Shown: positions 1 to 13,080, counted from the stretch's first letter. The stretch is 64,000 bases of DNA from Mytilus trossulus (GCF_036588685.1 NC_086384.1:50485973-50549972), one strand, 5' to 3'. Notes: generated from the sequence alone by a model not told the origin. Numbers and translations: made by a program.

Positions 1-787
1 TCTTTACATTCAGGGTAATGTGCTATAACATCTTTCAAAATTACTTTTAAGAGAGCATAACAAAGTAATTGCGTGTGATTAAATATATTGATAAGAAGTT
101 TTTCAGCCACTGAAAAAGATACTCGCCATTCTAGATCTTCTTTTTGCGATTCATGAACACCGATCGGTACAAAGAGTACCCCATGGCTTATGATACTTTG
201 TTTGACATTTTGACTTATCCATGAGCTTCTTGGTCGTGTTATCCAATGTACTGCAGGAGATATCCACGTTTTACAATGTAGAGAGTGAGCATAGTCAAAA
301 GTTCCTGTTTCGTTTGTTATACAAGGTCCGTGAATTGACTGGCCTTTAATATGTTTTAACAAGATTCTTTGTTTAAATAATGCACTCGAGTAATAAAGTT
401 TACCGTTGATTTTTTCACAACATTGCAAGTCAAGACGACCTCCATATGCTCCAGTATGTTCTAGTTTTAATAAAGTAAAACCAGGTTTAACTTCATCTAG
501 TTCCATAGACAAATATGTTTTACTTGAATGAAAGGCAGGTTTTTTATACTCATAAACCTCGATATATTTGAATATCATCATCATATCTAAATCACTGCCT
601 CTCATCTCGAGTCCTTCCCCAAAGCTTCCACTTGTTATATAAAAACTTATCTGGTTAGTTGTAAAAATATCTCGCATCGCATTCATCAATCTGATTGTTT
701 TGACATGATCTTCTGTTCCCACTATATTCTGACAAAGATAGCGGTACAGAGCTAGTGATATGTTTGATATGTTAGTTGTTACATTGT
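1..787 (-). CDS. Mab-21/cGAS-like nucleotidyltransferase (cGLR), main exon, C-terminus beyond window
   Basis: The minus strand is open from 787 to the window edge (about 262 codons, no stop). It shows the nucleotidyltransferase signature: Gly-Ser at 629-624 in the stretch SGSFGEG, then the metal-binding pair Asp-Leu-Asp at 593-585. Downstream are features of the Mab-21 fold as seen in mollusc proteins: HGPC near 330, a Trp-rich segment near 250-210, GVLFVPIG near 180, and LEWRVSFSVAEKLL followed by a Cys-Tyr-x-Leu-Leu-Lys segment near 130-30. Enzymes of this family make cyclic dinucleotides or act as nucleic-acid sensors; which applies here is not known. The third catalytic acidic residue was not identified with confidence. 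The exon is preceded by a pyrimidine-rich tract and GCAG acceptor (791-788), and the reading frame enters with two bases of a split codon. The family is heavily expanded in bivalves (established knowledge). The family call is firm; ligand and function are unknown. Confidence 0.85.
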
Positions 788-888
788 CTGCAATTAGAAA
801 AGTTAAACAAACATGGTAAGTACATTTATAATGCATTCGATAAATTTTTGTTGACAGTTAGGTTCTTCACACTATATTCTTTGTCCAT
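788..888 (-). other. Candidate short first exon (888-873) and 85-bp intron (872-788) of the cGLR gene
   Basis: An ATG at 888-886 followed by GACAAAGAATAT and one extra base would end at a GTGTGA donor (872) and leave phase 1, which matches the phase needed by the acceptor at 788. It would give the start Met-Asp-Lys-Glu-Tyr. The donor is weak and the exon very short, so a more distant first exon is equally possible. Confidence 0.25.
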
Positions 889-1029
889 TAAACGTAAATC
901 AAACGAGATTTAAATATACAGATAATGAGTTTTATTAAGATATTAGTAACGTTAATATAAAAAAGAAGATCATGTGATATGATTGCAAATGAGACATATC
1001 TGCACAAGAGATCAAAATGACAACCAAAA

Positions 1030-4000
1030 TAACTACTATAGGTGAATTTAAAAATCGGGTAAAATAATAAAATGTGTAATACTACCATTGATTTCCTCCT
1101 TTTAGTCCTAGTAAAATTTGCACTTTTCAAAAATATTTACAGAATTTATTTTTCAAATAAAGAAATACTTGGCATGGGTTAAGTTTTATCCTTTCCAGCA
1201 ATATAGAAAAAAGTCACATTTCATTGCATATAAGAAAATAGTCGCCACTGGAAGTTAACCAATCAAATGTCTCCCCTTATGTAATATGTGTACAAGTTTT
1301 AGTAACCATGTAACCTCATGTTTACAAAATATTCTATAAAAACCCGAAATAAAAATAAAATAATGGTGCTTTGAAACACCCAAGACATTGGTTTATGACA
1401 CATAAATGTTTAGGTTGCTATAAAGAGTTTCGTATAAAAAAAAAACTAGGGGTTATTCCCCGACTAGAAATATACATGGAGGGAAGTCCCTTTTTATCAG
1501 CATAATTGGTGATAAAGTATCATGTGTTTTGTATTTGGTTGGAAAACAAGTAAATTAACTTCAGTTAAAACAGGTTGCATGATTACAATTATTTAAATAA
1601 ATAGATTACAAATACATGTTTAAAGGGGAGACAATACTGTAAGCATCCTGTTTTTTAGCAGTGGAAATCGAAAACTTATTTTCAGCCGCTGTAGCTTTTT
1701 TTCGGAGCAGGCGAACGTATCCTAAAGCATAATTGTTTTGAAAAACAAGGTAAAAATCTATGAAATTCATACAGTTTTGATTATGAAAAATGTGTATTAA
1801 TCATGTCTTTATTGGTGTGCACATGACCCGATTTCAGTTTTTTTACATTAGATTATGCAATGTTTACCCAATGTTTACCCATTTTCTCTGGATAAAACTT
1901 TGTTATACTATTAAAAGTACACTTTATTTTTATTCATTATCAGATTATAGTTTTACACATTTGCAAGTATCTTTATCAAACAGTCTACCACTAAGGATGA
2001 CTTATGTTTGGTCTTTCAAAAAACTGTTAATTGCGCCCTTAACTGCAGAGGAAGTGGGATTGATAACCTTCAACTGTCAATTCGAGGGAATATTTTTTTC
2101 GACCTAAAGAAGACATTATTGGTTAATAAACTGAATGTGACTTTTTTCCTTAAAGTTTGCAATACTACAAATATCAAGCATTTCTGTCATGTTTTATCAT
2201 AATCAGTTCAAATGTTTGAGAAAATCTAGTTTAATTAAAGATGACATCTACAGCGATTCGTGCAAAATTTCTTAGACAAATCCAAATCAAGCCGCATCAA
2301 TTAAAATAGAATACAGTGTGGACCAATATATGATCAAATTGAAACAGTTGAATATGATACAAAAGATAAGTTTAGAAATATAAATACCACTAATAGACCT
2401 CCTTGTTTTCTATATGAAGTCTCTTTTACAATGTTTTAGTCAATTAAATCCTCTAATTTCCTAAAAAAAATCAACTTTTCAGGCCGATAAATAAAAAAAC
2501 AAGAGGCTCTCAAGAGCCTGAATCGCTCACCTTAATATTTTGGGTTAAATCTCTCATCAATGATTATTATGGCTTTTCAATTTATTTAAATGTTCTTTGA
2601 ATCGTCCTATTTTCTTCAAAAGCAAAAAAAAAATCTTTTTCTCCTATGTTCTATTTTAGTCATAGGAGCTATGTTTCTGGATATTCAAGGAAATAAAATA
2701 TAAAATTTATACTAGATACTCTGAAACTCATTTAGCCTAAGTTTGGCTGAAATTGATTCAGCAGTTTCAAAGGAGAAGATTTTTTAAAGTAAGTCAACAT
2801 GATGAACAAATTGTGACAAAAGTCTTTAAAGGGCAATAACTCCGTAAGGGGTCAATTGACAATTTTGGTCAAATTGACTTATTTGTAGATCTTACTTTGC
2901 TTAACATTTTTGCTATAACAGTTTATCTGTATCTATAATAATATTGAAGATAATAACCAAAAACTGCAAAATTTCTTTAAAATCATCAATTCAGGGGCAT
3001 TATACCTGCAAAACCAGTTCCCCGATTCAGCTGAATATTTCACCACAGGTAGACCTTGACCTAATAAATACTTAAACTTCTTGTCTTATTTGCTTTTGAG
3101 ATATAAGCCAAAAACTGCATTTTAACCTGTGTTCTATTTTTAGCCATGACGACCATGTTTTTTGACGAAATAGAAAATAAAACACAAACTTTATTTTATA
3201 CACCCTACTGATCATTCAGTTGAAGTTTGGTTGAATTTGGTTGAGTAGTTTTAGAGGAGAAGATTTTTTGAAGTTAGCAATTACGATGAACAAATTGTGA
3301 AAAATTGTCATTAAAGGACAATAACCCCTTAAGGGGTCAATTGACAATTTTGGTCATCTTGACTTATTTGTAGATCTTACTTTGCTGATCATTTTTGCTG
3401 TTTACAGTTTATCTTTATCTATAATAATATTCAAGATAAGGACCAAAAACTGCAAAATTTCCTTAAAATTACCAATTAAGTGGCAGCAACCCAACAATGG
3501 GTTGTTTGATTCATCTGAAAATTCAGGGCTGATAGATCTTGCCCTAATGAACTAATGAACATTTGTACTCCATGTCAGATTTGCTCTAAATTCTTTCGTT
3601 TTTGAGATATAAGCCAAAAACTGCATTTGACCCCTATGTTCTATTTTTAGCAATGGCGACCATGTTTGTTGATAGATCAAAACTTCGGATACAATTTATA
3701 AACAAGATACCCTCAGGAACATTCAGTTAAAGTTTGGAAGTATTTGGCCTAGTAGTTTCAGAGAAGAAGATTCTTGAAATAGTTAACGACGACAGACGAC
3801 GTTGACGGACGACGACGGACGCCAAGTGATGCCAGGTGAGCTAAAAACGGGGTAACCTTCACTCATTCGTAATCAAAATGTTAAAAGAAATGAGTAACTG
3901 AAGTATTCAAGCAGAATGAACAATCCGTACAAAGTGTATTGTCTCCAATGAGGTTTCAATAGGTCCGTACGTAAAAATTTACTTTACGTACGTTCCAGAG
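1030..4000. repeat. Left arm of a window-scale inverted homology (partner about 62180-63960)
   Basis: Read against the reverse complement of the right end, four blocks align by eye: 1030-1130 with 63862-63955, 1131-1410 with 62790-63058, 2180-2500 with 62395-62715, and 3847-4000 with 62200-62395. Matching landmarks include the TAATACYACCATTGATTT stretch, CAAGAAATACTTGGCA-like text, AAGCCGCATCAA, and GCAGAATGAACAATCC. Two pieces of the left arm have no partner: 1425-2180 (nothing recognised in it) and the hairpin-ended element at 2502-3846. Identity is moderate, so the duplication is not recent. Confidence 0.8.
2502..3846 (+). mobile_element. Hairpin-ended tandem-unit element, copy A (about 1.35 kb)
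   Basis: It begins at AGAGGCTCTCAAGAGCC, a short hairpin followed by a CGCTCACC motif. It ends at a GACGACGGACG-rich segment and CCAGGTGAGCT. The interior is a roughly 500-bp unit repeated about 2.5 times, recognisable by GAGGAGAAGATTTTTT (near 2770 and 3250) and CAATAACYCCKTAAGGGGTC. AAAAAC flanks both sides (target duplication candidate). The homologous right arm lacks the element at this exact point. It has no coding capacity. The 3' hairpin seen in copies B and C is partly deleted here. Confidence 0.8.
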
Positions 4001-5178
4001 AGGTAAATAAAAGGCTTTTCTCCTAGTAAATGATTTGTTGTTATAGCATTACAAATAATTTCATTTACTTATAACTATATATTTATTAAACTATTTCCTA
4101 GGATCATATTCGTTCAAATAAAGAGAAAAAGTCTCTAAAGCACTTAGCATGGCTTGTTCTTTAAGCTTTTAACTGAATATTCAAGGTAGAGTCCTATTTA
4201 AGGAAATTTATTCACGAAATGTGTTTTTGAGACTCGATCCCCTCAGAATATTTAATTTTTTGTAATATTTTACTTAAATAGCAATTTAAGAAGTTTAAAG
4301 ACATGCTATTACTCACAAGATCATAGATGCAAGCTTCCAATAAGAGACATAAATAACACGGAATGTTTTTGGAGGTTTTCCAAAATATTGATTTTAATTA
4401 AAAAACAAATCAACACTCACATAAAAGTCTTGCAAAATTGTGCTATATTTATTGATAATTTTTTTATAATATTTATCTATAAGATTAAATTCAGAGTAAT
4501 GTGATTTCATTTAAACTGCATTTTCAATTTGGAAACAGAATATTATAAAATAATACGTAGCTTATACTCATTCAAGAATTTAAAAGAATATACAAATTAA
4601 AGTGTTTGCTTAACTTCAATCTTGAAAGCCTTTTTATGTTAAGGTGCGATGTGTGTTTTATGTAAATCCCATGTTCCTTTTATTTAAAACAGACGTACTA
4701 ATAATTCCGACTACGCTGTATACTTTAACTTTGTAATTTGGTTATCAAGAAACATTGCAAATGGAGTATTTTTCAAGATATAAATAATTGTGTTTACATA
4801 CATGGTTGATCAATACGTATAGTTGTGGATATAACAACGAGTTCTTTTTTATATGAACTCGAAAATACCATACACATAGAATCGAATTCATAACAGTGTG
4901 GCTGTGGACATTGATTGGCGCACTTTAATTTCCCTTTGACTGGGACAGATTAGGTGAACGTTCGTCTTAGCTCACGACGTCCTAAGTGTAGACATTTAAA
5001 CTGTGGGGTCACCAAAGGTTCTCAACGCCTAAATAAAATAATTCGAAATACTAATCAGGAATTTGTGTTTTGAAAAAAGAATGACTTACTAGCTTTAAAA
5101 ATTGCAATGCATGTGTTGATTGATTATATTTATCGGACGTCAAAGCTATTTAACTATTGCGATTGTCGAATAATGTCA
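4001..5178. other. No recognised feature
   Basis: AT-rich, short ORFs only, no clear repeat structure. A small palindrome of TTTACGTACG type lies near 3970-3995. Confidence 0.4.
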
Positions 5179-5222
5179 TCTTTTTACGGAAGCCGATAAG
5201 GGCCATTCCAAAAAAATATTTT

Positions 5223-5433
5223 ATGTCGTAATTACGACATAGCATGTCGTAATTTCGACATAACATGTCGTTATTACGACATCGCTATGTCGTAATTTCG
5301 ACATAACATGTCGTAATAACGACATCGCTATGTCGTAATTTCGACATAACATGTCGTAATAACGACATCGCTATGTCGTAATTTCGACATATCATGTCGT
5401 AATAACGACATAGCTATGTCGTTAAAACGACAT
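5223..5433. repeat. Left subterminal palindrome array (ATGTCGTAATAACGACAT type)
   Basis: Consecutive 18-bp palindromes of the form ATGTCGTAATWWCGACAT are joined by short links such as AGC, AAC and CGCT. The higher period is about 44 bp. The array lies within the left inverted arm, is mirrored at 10994-11204, and could be a cluster of protein-binding sites. Confidence 0.85.
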
Positions 5434-5985
5434 CGCCATTTATTAAAGAACATGTATTATGATTGGCAAGAGACTAAATGACACAGTAATTAACAACTTT
5501 ATGTCATCATAATGCCCCCAATAATAAGAAAAGCCCCCGCATAGTCAGCTATATAAAAAGAGGGAGGAAAGATACCAGAGGAAGAGTCCCCGAAATGCTG
5601 TGTGGCAGTCAGTGTTATTATTTAATTATTAGCTCCCTTGGTAAAACTCCAAATTTCATATTCAATGTATTTTTTTTAAATAATTTACATGACGCTTAAT
5701 ATGTATATATTTGTTAATTGCATAGCTTTTGCTATTTGAATTCATTGGTTAAAGATTTCTATTTATATTGTTAAGTTTAATATTTGCATCGTTGCAAAAT
5801 CTTTTGTTACCTTCTTAGGGTACCTTCAGTGAGAAACTTATATATTTCATAGATTCTATCTACAGATTTAAAGAATAAGAAAAGGATTTAAACTCTTCAT
5901 TTCTATAATAAAGATAAAAAAAAAAAACTCTTCTTTTCTAAAGTTCAAACTATGGGAATGTTATTAAAAGGGCTATACAGCCAGA

Positions 5986-7949
5986 CTAGGGCCGTGTTCA
6001 CACCAAACGCCGTGTAGAGTAAACATGTTTACAATTAGTTTAGTGTAGTGTACACTGGTTTCACATTACATTTGTTCACATCTATACACCTTGTTTAGCT
6101 ACCTGTACATAAGATTTGTTCCCACTTGTAAACTATATGTCATTTGAATGTTCATTACGTAGAACTGAATTCAAAATGTTTTGACAATTTTTCTAGCGGT
6201 AAGGGAACAACCATTTGACTTCAAAAGGGTGTGTGTGGTGGGAATGGAAATATTCCGATCAATTTGATGAAAAAAAAATGGCCATACAGATGATAAAGAA
6301 ATATTCTGAATCAAGAGTTTCCCCATACATTATAGTGTTAAATATTGAAAAAAAATGTATTTGATCACCAGCATCGAAAAAAAAAAGTAATAAAAACGTA
6401 CGCGCAAAAAAAATAAATAAAATAAACCCCCCTTTTTTTAAATTAAGTGGTTGCTACTTTATGAAAGCCATTTTTATAATTTGCAGAAGTTTGAATATAC
6501 TAAAGATATCTCGATTACGCATTAGAAAACGGTTGCTGCAGAGCGTGCTTTCAGCCGAAAAAAAGGGATTGAGATATTAGGGATCACTACATTTGTATCT
6601 TTTCAAACGGTTTTTCTTCTCAAAGGAGTATTTGGTAAAAGAATAGGATAACGTTTTATTTATTTTAAGTGTTATTTAACGGACCTGAGATACAAGACAA
6701 ACATGTCATTTACTCCACACTTTTTTTAGTCATGCATTTATGCGTGAATCGTTGTTTGAGTAAACACCGGTGGCGAATATTTCTGTGTACGTCAAGTCGA
6801 ATCGGGAAGACCTTTTCAAATTAATTAGGCAACTATTTACTTTATTTTTGGGGAGGGAGAGAGGGAGCGGGCGGTGACGAAGAGGGGCGTGGGCAATTGA
6901 TTTTTTTCAGGACAAATTTAGGTGACAAGTCGAAATCAATTTTAGCATTATATATAGTGGCAGCTGAGGGTGAAATAAACCAATTTTTTTCAGGGCAAAA
7001 AACTGGAAACATTTTTTGTTTCCAAAACAAAATCCATAGCCCACCACCACATTCCCTTGCCTTATGCCTAGTATGTTTTATACTCAACTATAATAGCCCG
7101 CCCCTCCCGAAAATCAATTGGTTGGTGCCTTATGGGTTCGACAATGATGCTGCTTGAGTCTTGATCAGGGGGTTAATAAAGTACGTGAATTTTTTTAACA
7201 AAAAAAATAATATGTAAAATTTAGACAACAATTTCTGTAAAGAACTGTTACAGTACTAATAATTATAAAAAACACTTTTACTCAAAAATAGTTTCCTTCT
7301 TAAATATATACACGATAAAACTAATGTCCTAAATGCCTAGTGTTGTGTACACTTAACCTACACAAGGCCTACATTGACTATCGACTGGTCCGAGACTACC
7401 ATTGTCGTCCCTAGTCCCTAGTGTTGACAGTGGGTTACTTGCCATTAATTTTTATACCCCTTCCAAATTTATTTCTCCATGATTAATGCCTCAAATTGCA
7501 AGTAGGGGGATATAATTACACTGTAAAAAAATTTGGGTCCAGAATTTTAAAGGAAAGTAGTGATTTGGTCCAGCTGAAAAAGGTTGAAAATGAGCACTTC
7601 GGAAGCTGTCAAAAGATTTCAAGACGCCCTAAACATAAAATTGTCCATATTTTGAGTTTGAGGCGATGAAGTTTTCTATAATTTTTATATAATTTGTCCC
7701 AAAAGTAGTACAACACACTGTAAAAGTTTCTTTGAGAAAGCGCAGGTGGGATTTTTTTTATTTTCATTTATGTTCTAAAAGAAATGCACTACGAATTAAT
7801 TGTGTTCTCGGACCGACTGTGTGTAGATAAAACATGATTTAAACTACATGTAAACATTGAGTTTTATCAATGGGAACGCAATTGTGTTTAGTTTACGTGT
7901 GAGTTACACTAACACAACACCGAATTTAGGTCAATGTGAACACGGCCTA
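5986..7949. mobile_element. Nested MITE-like element with GGCCGTGTTCACA ends
   Basis: CTAGGGCCGTGTTCACAC at 5986 is matched by GTGAACACGGCCTAGG ending near 7950. Just inside each end are further related inverted stretches rich in GTGTACAC and GTTTAC. TA or CTA may be the target duplication. No coding capacity was seen. The segment 6840-7140 inside it contains a separate purine-rich dispersed repeat. Confidence 0.45.
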
Positions 7950-8529
7950 GGTCATATGAAACTTAAAATATTCTGTGGATTGATATATAAAGAAAGGACT
8001 GAAATTGCAAGTCTAGCATGTATCCCATCATCCTGTAAATAAGCGCAAACTACATGTCTTCTTGTAATAATGGTGAATTAAAGTATTGACTGCTCAATTT
8101 CTTCTTTTAAACGTTGGGCACGATGTTCCTACAACACGTTACACTCCAAATATTATTCGGTTTTTCATATTGTTGGTTGATTCTGGTTTTGTACGTTTTG
8201 TGATGTCATTTTATCAAAAATTACCTCGAGTTGTGGAAATCGATTTTATAATGTTTACCCTTTATTAGTTATTTCAACTAAAAATGCAGTACTGTCGCAA
8301 GTAATGTAGGAAGGAAAGATGGGACGGAAGTACATGTATACGGTTTTCCATAATTTTTCTATCATAGGATGTTTAACTTTCAAGGTGCATATCAGCCACT
8401 GTGATATCATCTGTCATTGCAAACTTTCTATATCTAAATTCAACCCCAATACAAATATATCTGACACTCTGCAAGTAAATTGAACATTTCTACCCTTGGT
8501 TGAATAAAATTGTATTTTCCCTAGCACAT

Positions 8530-8690
8530 ATGTTGCAGGGACGGATCAAGCCATTTTAAAAGGGGGTCCTAACCCAGGACAAAGGGGGGTTCCAACTATA
8601 TGTTCCATTCAAATGCATTGATCGTCCACCCCCCCCCCCCCACCCCCCCTTAACCCCTTCTGGATCCGCGCCTGTGTTTTCGAAATACAC
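8530..8690. repeat. C-rich dispersed repeat with GGATCC-type end
   Basis: It contains a C run (8629-8647) and the motif TTCAAATGCATTGATCGT, and ends near GGATCCGCGCC. A diverged relative is at 41460-41590. Confidence 0.5.
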
Positions 8691-10993
8691 CCCTTCAATT
8701 ACTTGAACCTTAGCTTTAGCATTATTTCCCAAGTCATCTTCAGATATAAACATTTCAAAATATTAGTAATCTACTCCTGGATTGTCCGCGAAAACGGCAA
8801 ATATAATCCCGGGTTTTTATTAATACGATGAAACGGGTTTCGTCGCTGTTTGGGATTCGTCTTTCAATTACCTCCATTTCATGCACAAGTTTATATTGAC
8901 GAAAAGTTCCGGCTTCGCTAGTACAGGAATTACTTTCATTACAACACTTATAACATGAATAGCAGGACAAATTGGGAAGTAAAACATTCCGTTAACTGTT
9001 ATTAAGTCTTTTAATACTGGTGATTGCACCTCTAAGTTACTGAAGTGAAGACTTTAAATGATCTATTTCGGAGTACTTCCGTAACATAAATTTCAATTCG
9101 CATTTTACATTTAGAGGACTGTCTTGGTGTCTCCAATTTGTCTTTGCAAACGTTGGACGAAGTTCATGTAATGGGATTTTTTCCCATTTCCAAATTCTTT
9201 TAAATAACTCGCTAAAAGCTATATACGATTAATAAAAATTTCAAAATTTAACCTGTGTCGACCTATGTTTCCGGGCGGAGTCTATATCAACATGCACTAT
9301 TCTTTTTTTTCCGGCAGCAATCATCAACCTCTTTTTCTAAATTTCATAACACGATTTGTTTTAATTATCATGAACATTTAATTGAAACTTTAGCACATGT
9401 AACGTCGGAATTTAGCGTCTTTAGGATTATAGACGTTTTCAGACGTTTGGACAAATTGGCTACCGTAATGTAATGTATGGAAGCATTATATTTCTTTAAG
9501 AGCCAAATGTGTAGTTAATAAAAAAAAGAATCTTGGCATTTTTTACTCTTCGTGTATCTAACTTTTGTTTTGATCAATTATAAAAAATACGCGTTAACTG
9601 CTTTGAAAAATGAAATATTAACTTGGACAAAATGACTACCGTTTGAAAAACGACTGTGTAGAGAAGATTTTATTGAATCAGTAATATTAGAACTCACATG
9701 AGGCAAATATTTGTACTTTTGTTAGATATTATTATAATTGTCTTACTCTTTTTATTCATTTTCTGCTATATCTACTTTCAGTCGTTGAGTTAACGAAAAA
9801 CGTCGGACAGTTTTCCTATTCCAGCCTAATATGCAGCCACCGAGTCAAATAAAATTTTGGTAAAATAACGGCTTTAACGCCACAAAAATCGACACATGTC
9901 GTTGTTCCTGTCAAGAATCAAGAAGATCAGAGAATGAGAAATAGGATCACTTAACATAAGAGTTAAAACAGTTTTTCATAAATGTAGCGTTGGACATCCG
10001 TTTTTTCACATAGCTTTCTTAAATTTCAATCCTCAAATATACTAGATATTACTTAGGATATGACCAAGAGCTGTAAAAACATAATTCAAAACATATATTG
10101 AATTTGTTTTAATATTGGTTCGTGTTTTCTAACATTTTTATTTTGTTTTGCGGACGAAATTGTGAAGATTCTGTTTTAAATCCTAGGGGTTGTAGAAACA
10201 TCGTGGCCAACGCTTGAAAGTCGAAATACAGCAATCAATACTTCAATATACCCTTTTTTACAAGAAGCCATATAGTTTGCGCTTATGTATAGGGAGATAG
10301 AAAGAATGGCTTGCCTTGGTATGATAAGTTCAGTTCTCTAATAATTTCACATATCAAGTTTATATCCATCATGTCTTGCTAAACAGCTCTTATCTTTATC
10401 TTCCAATCATTACAATAGACATATGGAAGATTTTAACGACCTTGAAAGACTATACAGCCCTTGCACGGTCGGCCCTGGCTTGAACCTTATTGAGCCATAT
10501 TTTTTTTTTTTTTTTTATCTTTATGAGCCATAATATTTATATTTATTTATATAGATATTAACCTTTGATGATATCTATAGAATATAAAATTCTCACTGAA
10601 GGTATCCAAAGAAGGTAACCAAAGATTTTGCGACGATGCAAATATCAAACTTTACAATATCAATAGAAATCTTTAACCAATGAATTCAAATTGCAAAAGC
10701 TATGCAATTAACACATATAATTATATTTATTAAGCTTTATGTATTTTATTTAACAATAAAATACATTAAATATAAAATTTGGAGTTTTACCAAGGGAGCT
10801 AATAATTAAATAATAATACTGTCTGCCACACAGCATTTCGGGGACGCTCCCTCTGGTATCTTTACTCCCTCTTTTATAGCTGACTATGCGGGCCTATTCT
10901 AACTATTGGGGGCATTGTGATGACCTATAGTTGTTAATTTCTGTGTCATTTAGTCTCTTGCCAATCATAATACACATTCTTTTATATATAGCG

Positions 10994-11204
10994 ATGTCGT
11001 TATTACGACATAGTTATGTCGTTATTACGACATGATATGTCGAAATTACGACATAGCGATGTCGTTATTACGACATGTTATGTCGAAATTACGACATAGC
11101 GATGTCGTTATTACGACATGTTATGTCGAAATTACGACATAGCGATGTCGTAATAACGACATGTTATGTCGAAATTACGACATGCTATGTCGTAATTACG
11201 ACAT
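10994..11204. repeat. Right subterminal palindrome array, mirror of 5223-5433
   Basis: The same 18-bp palindromes (GTCGTTATTACGAC and GTCGAAATTACGAC variants) occur in inverted order inside the right arm of the 6.06-kb element. Confidence 0.85.
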
Positions 11205-11248
11205 AAAATATTTTTTTTGAATGGCCCTTATCGGCTTCCGTATCTTTT

Positions 11249-13080
11249 AACTTTTTTATCTGGTCAAAAAAATTATTTTAGAACGAATGCATAATCCACT
11301 TTCAAAAATTGTGCAAATACATAACATATAGACAAAATAAACTTCTGCCCTGTCTTTTTCGTACTTGAAAGTTATTGGATAGTAAGAAAGCTATTTGGAT
11401 TAAACCTTGTAAAATTTGCATGCATTTACGGTATTGTATTGGTAAAACTGTTCTGCTATACTGCTACTACTTTGTGAAAAACACTTGGCAACAGAAACGC
11501 ATTAATCTTATTTATATTCAAATCGACGCAATTTACATAGAAATGGACGACTTCGTGCATTTTGTGTTCGCAAATAAAATATGTTCCGGACCATACGCGT
11601 ATGGTCCAAATACTCTTACGGCCCGAACACATACATGATATTCTGTGCGTTATAGGTCGTCTATTCATTTTTTTTTCTTTCTTTTGTTGATGGGTTGGAC
11701 GTCTTTCTGTGCGTGATTATTTGTTTTAAATACTTTGAACTTACTTGCAAATAATTTAAAACCAAGACTTGAATTAAATGTCTAAACAAATCATGATTTT
11801 TTAAACATACATCACATCCATTGAAAAGGCTAAAATTCGCCAGGTCTTTCATTTCAACTTAGTGAGTTGACTAAAGTAATATTGCAGACCATTTTCCAAT
11901 TTGTATGCGGTATCCTTATTGTTTTTCTCTCGCTCAACTTCCGTGTTTGTTTTTACATGCCAAGACCTCATGGAGCTTTCATTCTATAAAGTGTGTATTT
12001 TGCTAATGGTTGAAGGCCATACGGGGGCCTATAATTTGCTAACGCCTGTTGGTCCCTGTAAAGAATTTGTATGTTTGTCTATCACACCACACATTTTTTT
12101 TTTACATGCAGTTATATCTATAATAAGAATGAGAATTGAATTATCATACAGACAACAACCCAACCAAAAAGCAAAACAAGCCCAAGACAACATGTATTCG
12201 TATCAAGGGAATTGCTATAAAAATATTTATTTCAGGTTAATAGTATAAGGCCATACTCAAGTTGTAAATAGATCTTGTCGTCAACTTTTGCAACCAGCTT
12301 CTATGTTTCTATAATGCACCGTTCATCTTTTTTTGGCCTCGACCTTTCCATTGGACAGTCAATTTTGTTTTCGACTATTTTTAAAAGATGCATTTATTTA
12401 CAAAATCATACAGGACGCATTTGTTCCTCCTGTCCCAAGTGTTGGACTTAAGAGCCAAGAAAAATTGACAAATATCTGAATGAACGGATCGATTTTTGGT
12501 TTATATCAACAACAAAAAAATGATTTTTTTTGTCATCTGGAACTCTTCAGAAACAAAGCCCACATGGTTAGCATTGAATAAATAGAAGGTCACTCTTAAA
12601 TGGTTTTGTTCTCTTAACCAATAAGATATTTTGTGAAATAACGCGGGTCCCCATTACTTAAAAGTTGGGTTTTTTTTTACAATTAATAAACTTTTTTTTA
12701 TCATTCTTTATTGATATCAGCTCTGAACATTATCATTTTTAAAAGAAAAACTGTAGTAAGTGATGGTAAAAAATAAATTTAAGACAAATTCCTTAAATGA
12801 TTTGTGAAAAGAAAGTTTCATTTTATGTATCAAAATGTGTTAACAAGTGATTATTTAAATCCCCACTTGAAGGCCTCTGATAGACTGAGTGAGCATACAA
12901 TCATCGCCAACGAGAAACAAGTTATAGGTAAATTTTTCAGTATAATTACTAACAAACGTTTTACCGTCGACCACACTGTTAAGAATTAAATTATATCTGA
13001 GCGTAATCAGCGATACAGCGGTTCACGACGATTTCTGTATACAAAACCATTTGACAACGAATAAAAACGAGCTTACATGT
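11249..13080. other. No gene; one dispersed repeat fragment at about 12110-12205
   Basis: 12110-12205 carries CAGACAACAACCCAACCA, the complement of the dispersed family at 20165-20320. The remainder is AT-rich without recognised structure; short ORFs here look spurious. Confidence 0.4.

Larger units (their letters stand above)
5185..11242. mobile_element. 6.06-kb non-autonomous TIR (foldback-like) element with palindrome-rich ends
   Basis: Inverted ends start TACGGAAGCCGATAAGGGCC (5185) and finish with its complement at 11242. The arms run about 680 bp: 5185-5865 and 10560-11242. TCTTTT directly flanks both ends (5179-5184 and 11243-11248), a 6-bp target duplication candidate. The interior of about 4.7 kb has no ORF resembling a transposase, so mobility would need a partner in trans. 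It contains the nested element at 5986-7949, a C-rich dispersed repeat at 8530-8690 and a poly-T run at 10501-10517; the rest (7950-10560) shows nothing recognisable. The superfamily is unresolved. Confidence 0.8.

Noticed and set aside
888-1130. 80-codon minus-strand frame next to the cGLR exon
   Set aside because: Wrong frame and no similarity to the cGLR N-terminus; partly overlaps the inverted-homology segment.
5223-5433. Regular palindromic repeats resembling a CRISPR array
   Set aside because: Spacers are two to five bases, the array is mirrored in the other arm of a transposon-like element, and the genome is animal.
6842-7157. Overlapping open frames on both strands
   Set aside because: They fall in a low-complexity purine/pyrimidine-rich dispersed repeat inside the nested element.
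8755-8970. 71-codon Cys-containing minus-strand frame inside the 6-kb element
   Set aside because: No recognisable domain and no paralogue in the window; could be chance. Kept out for lack of support.
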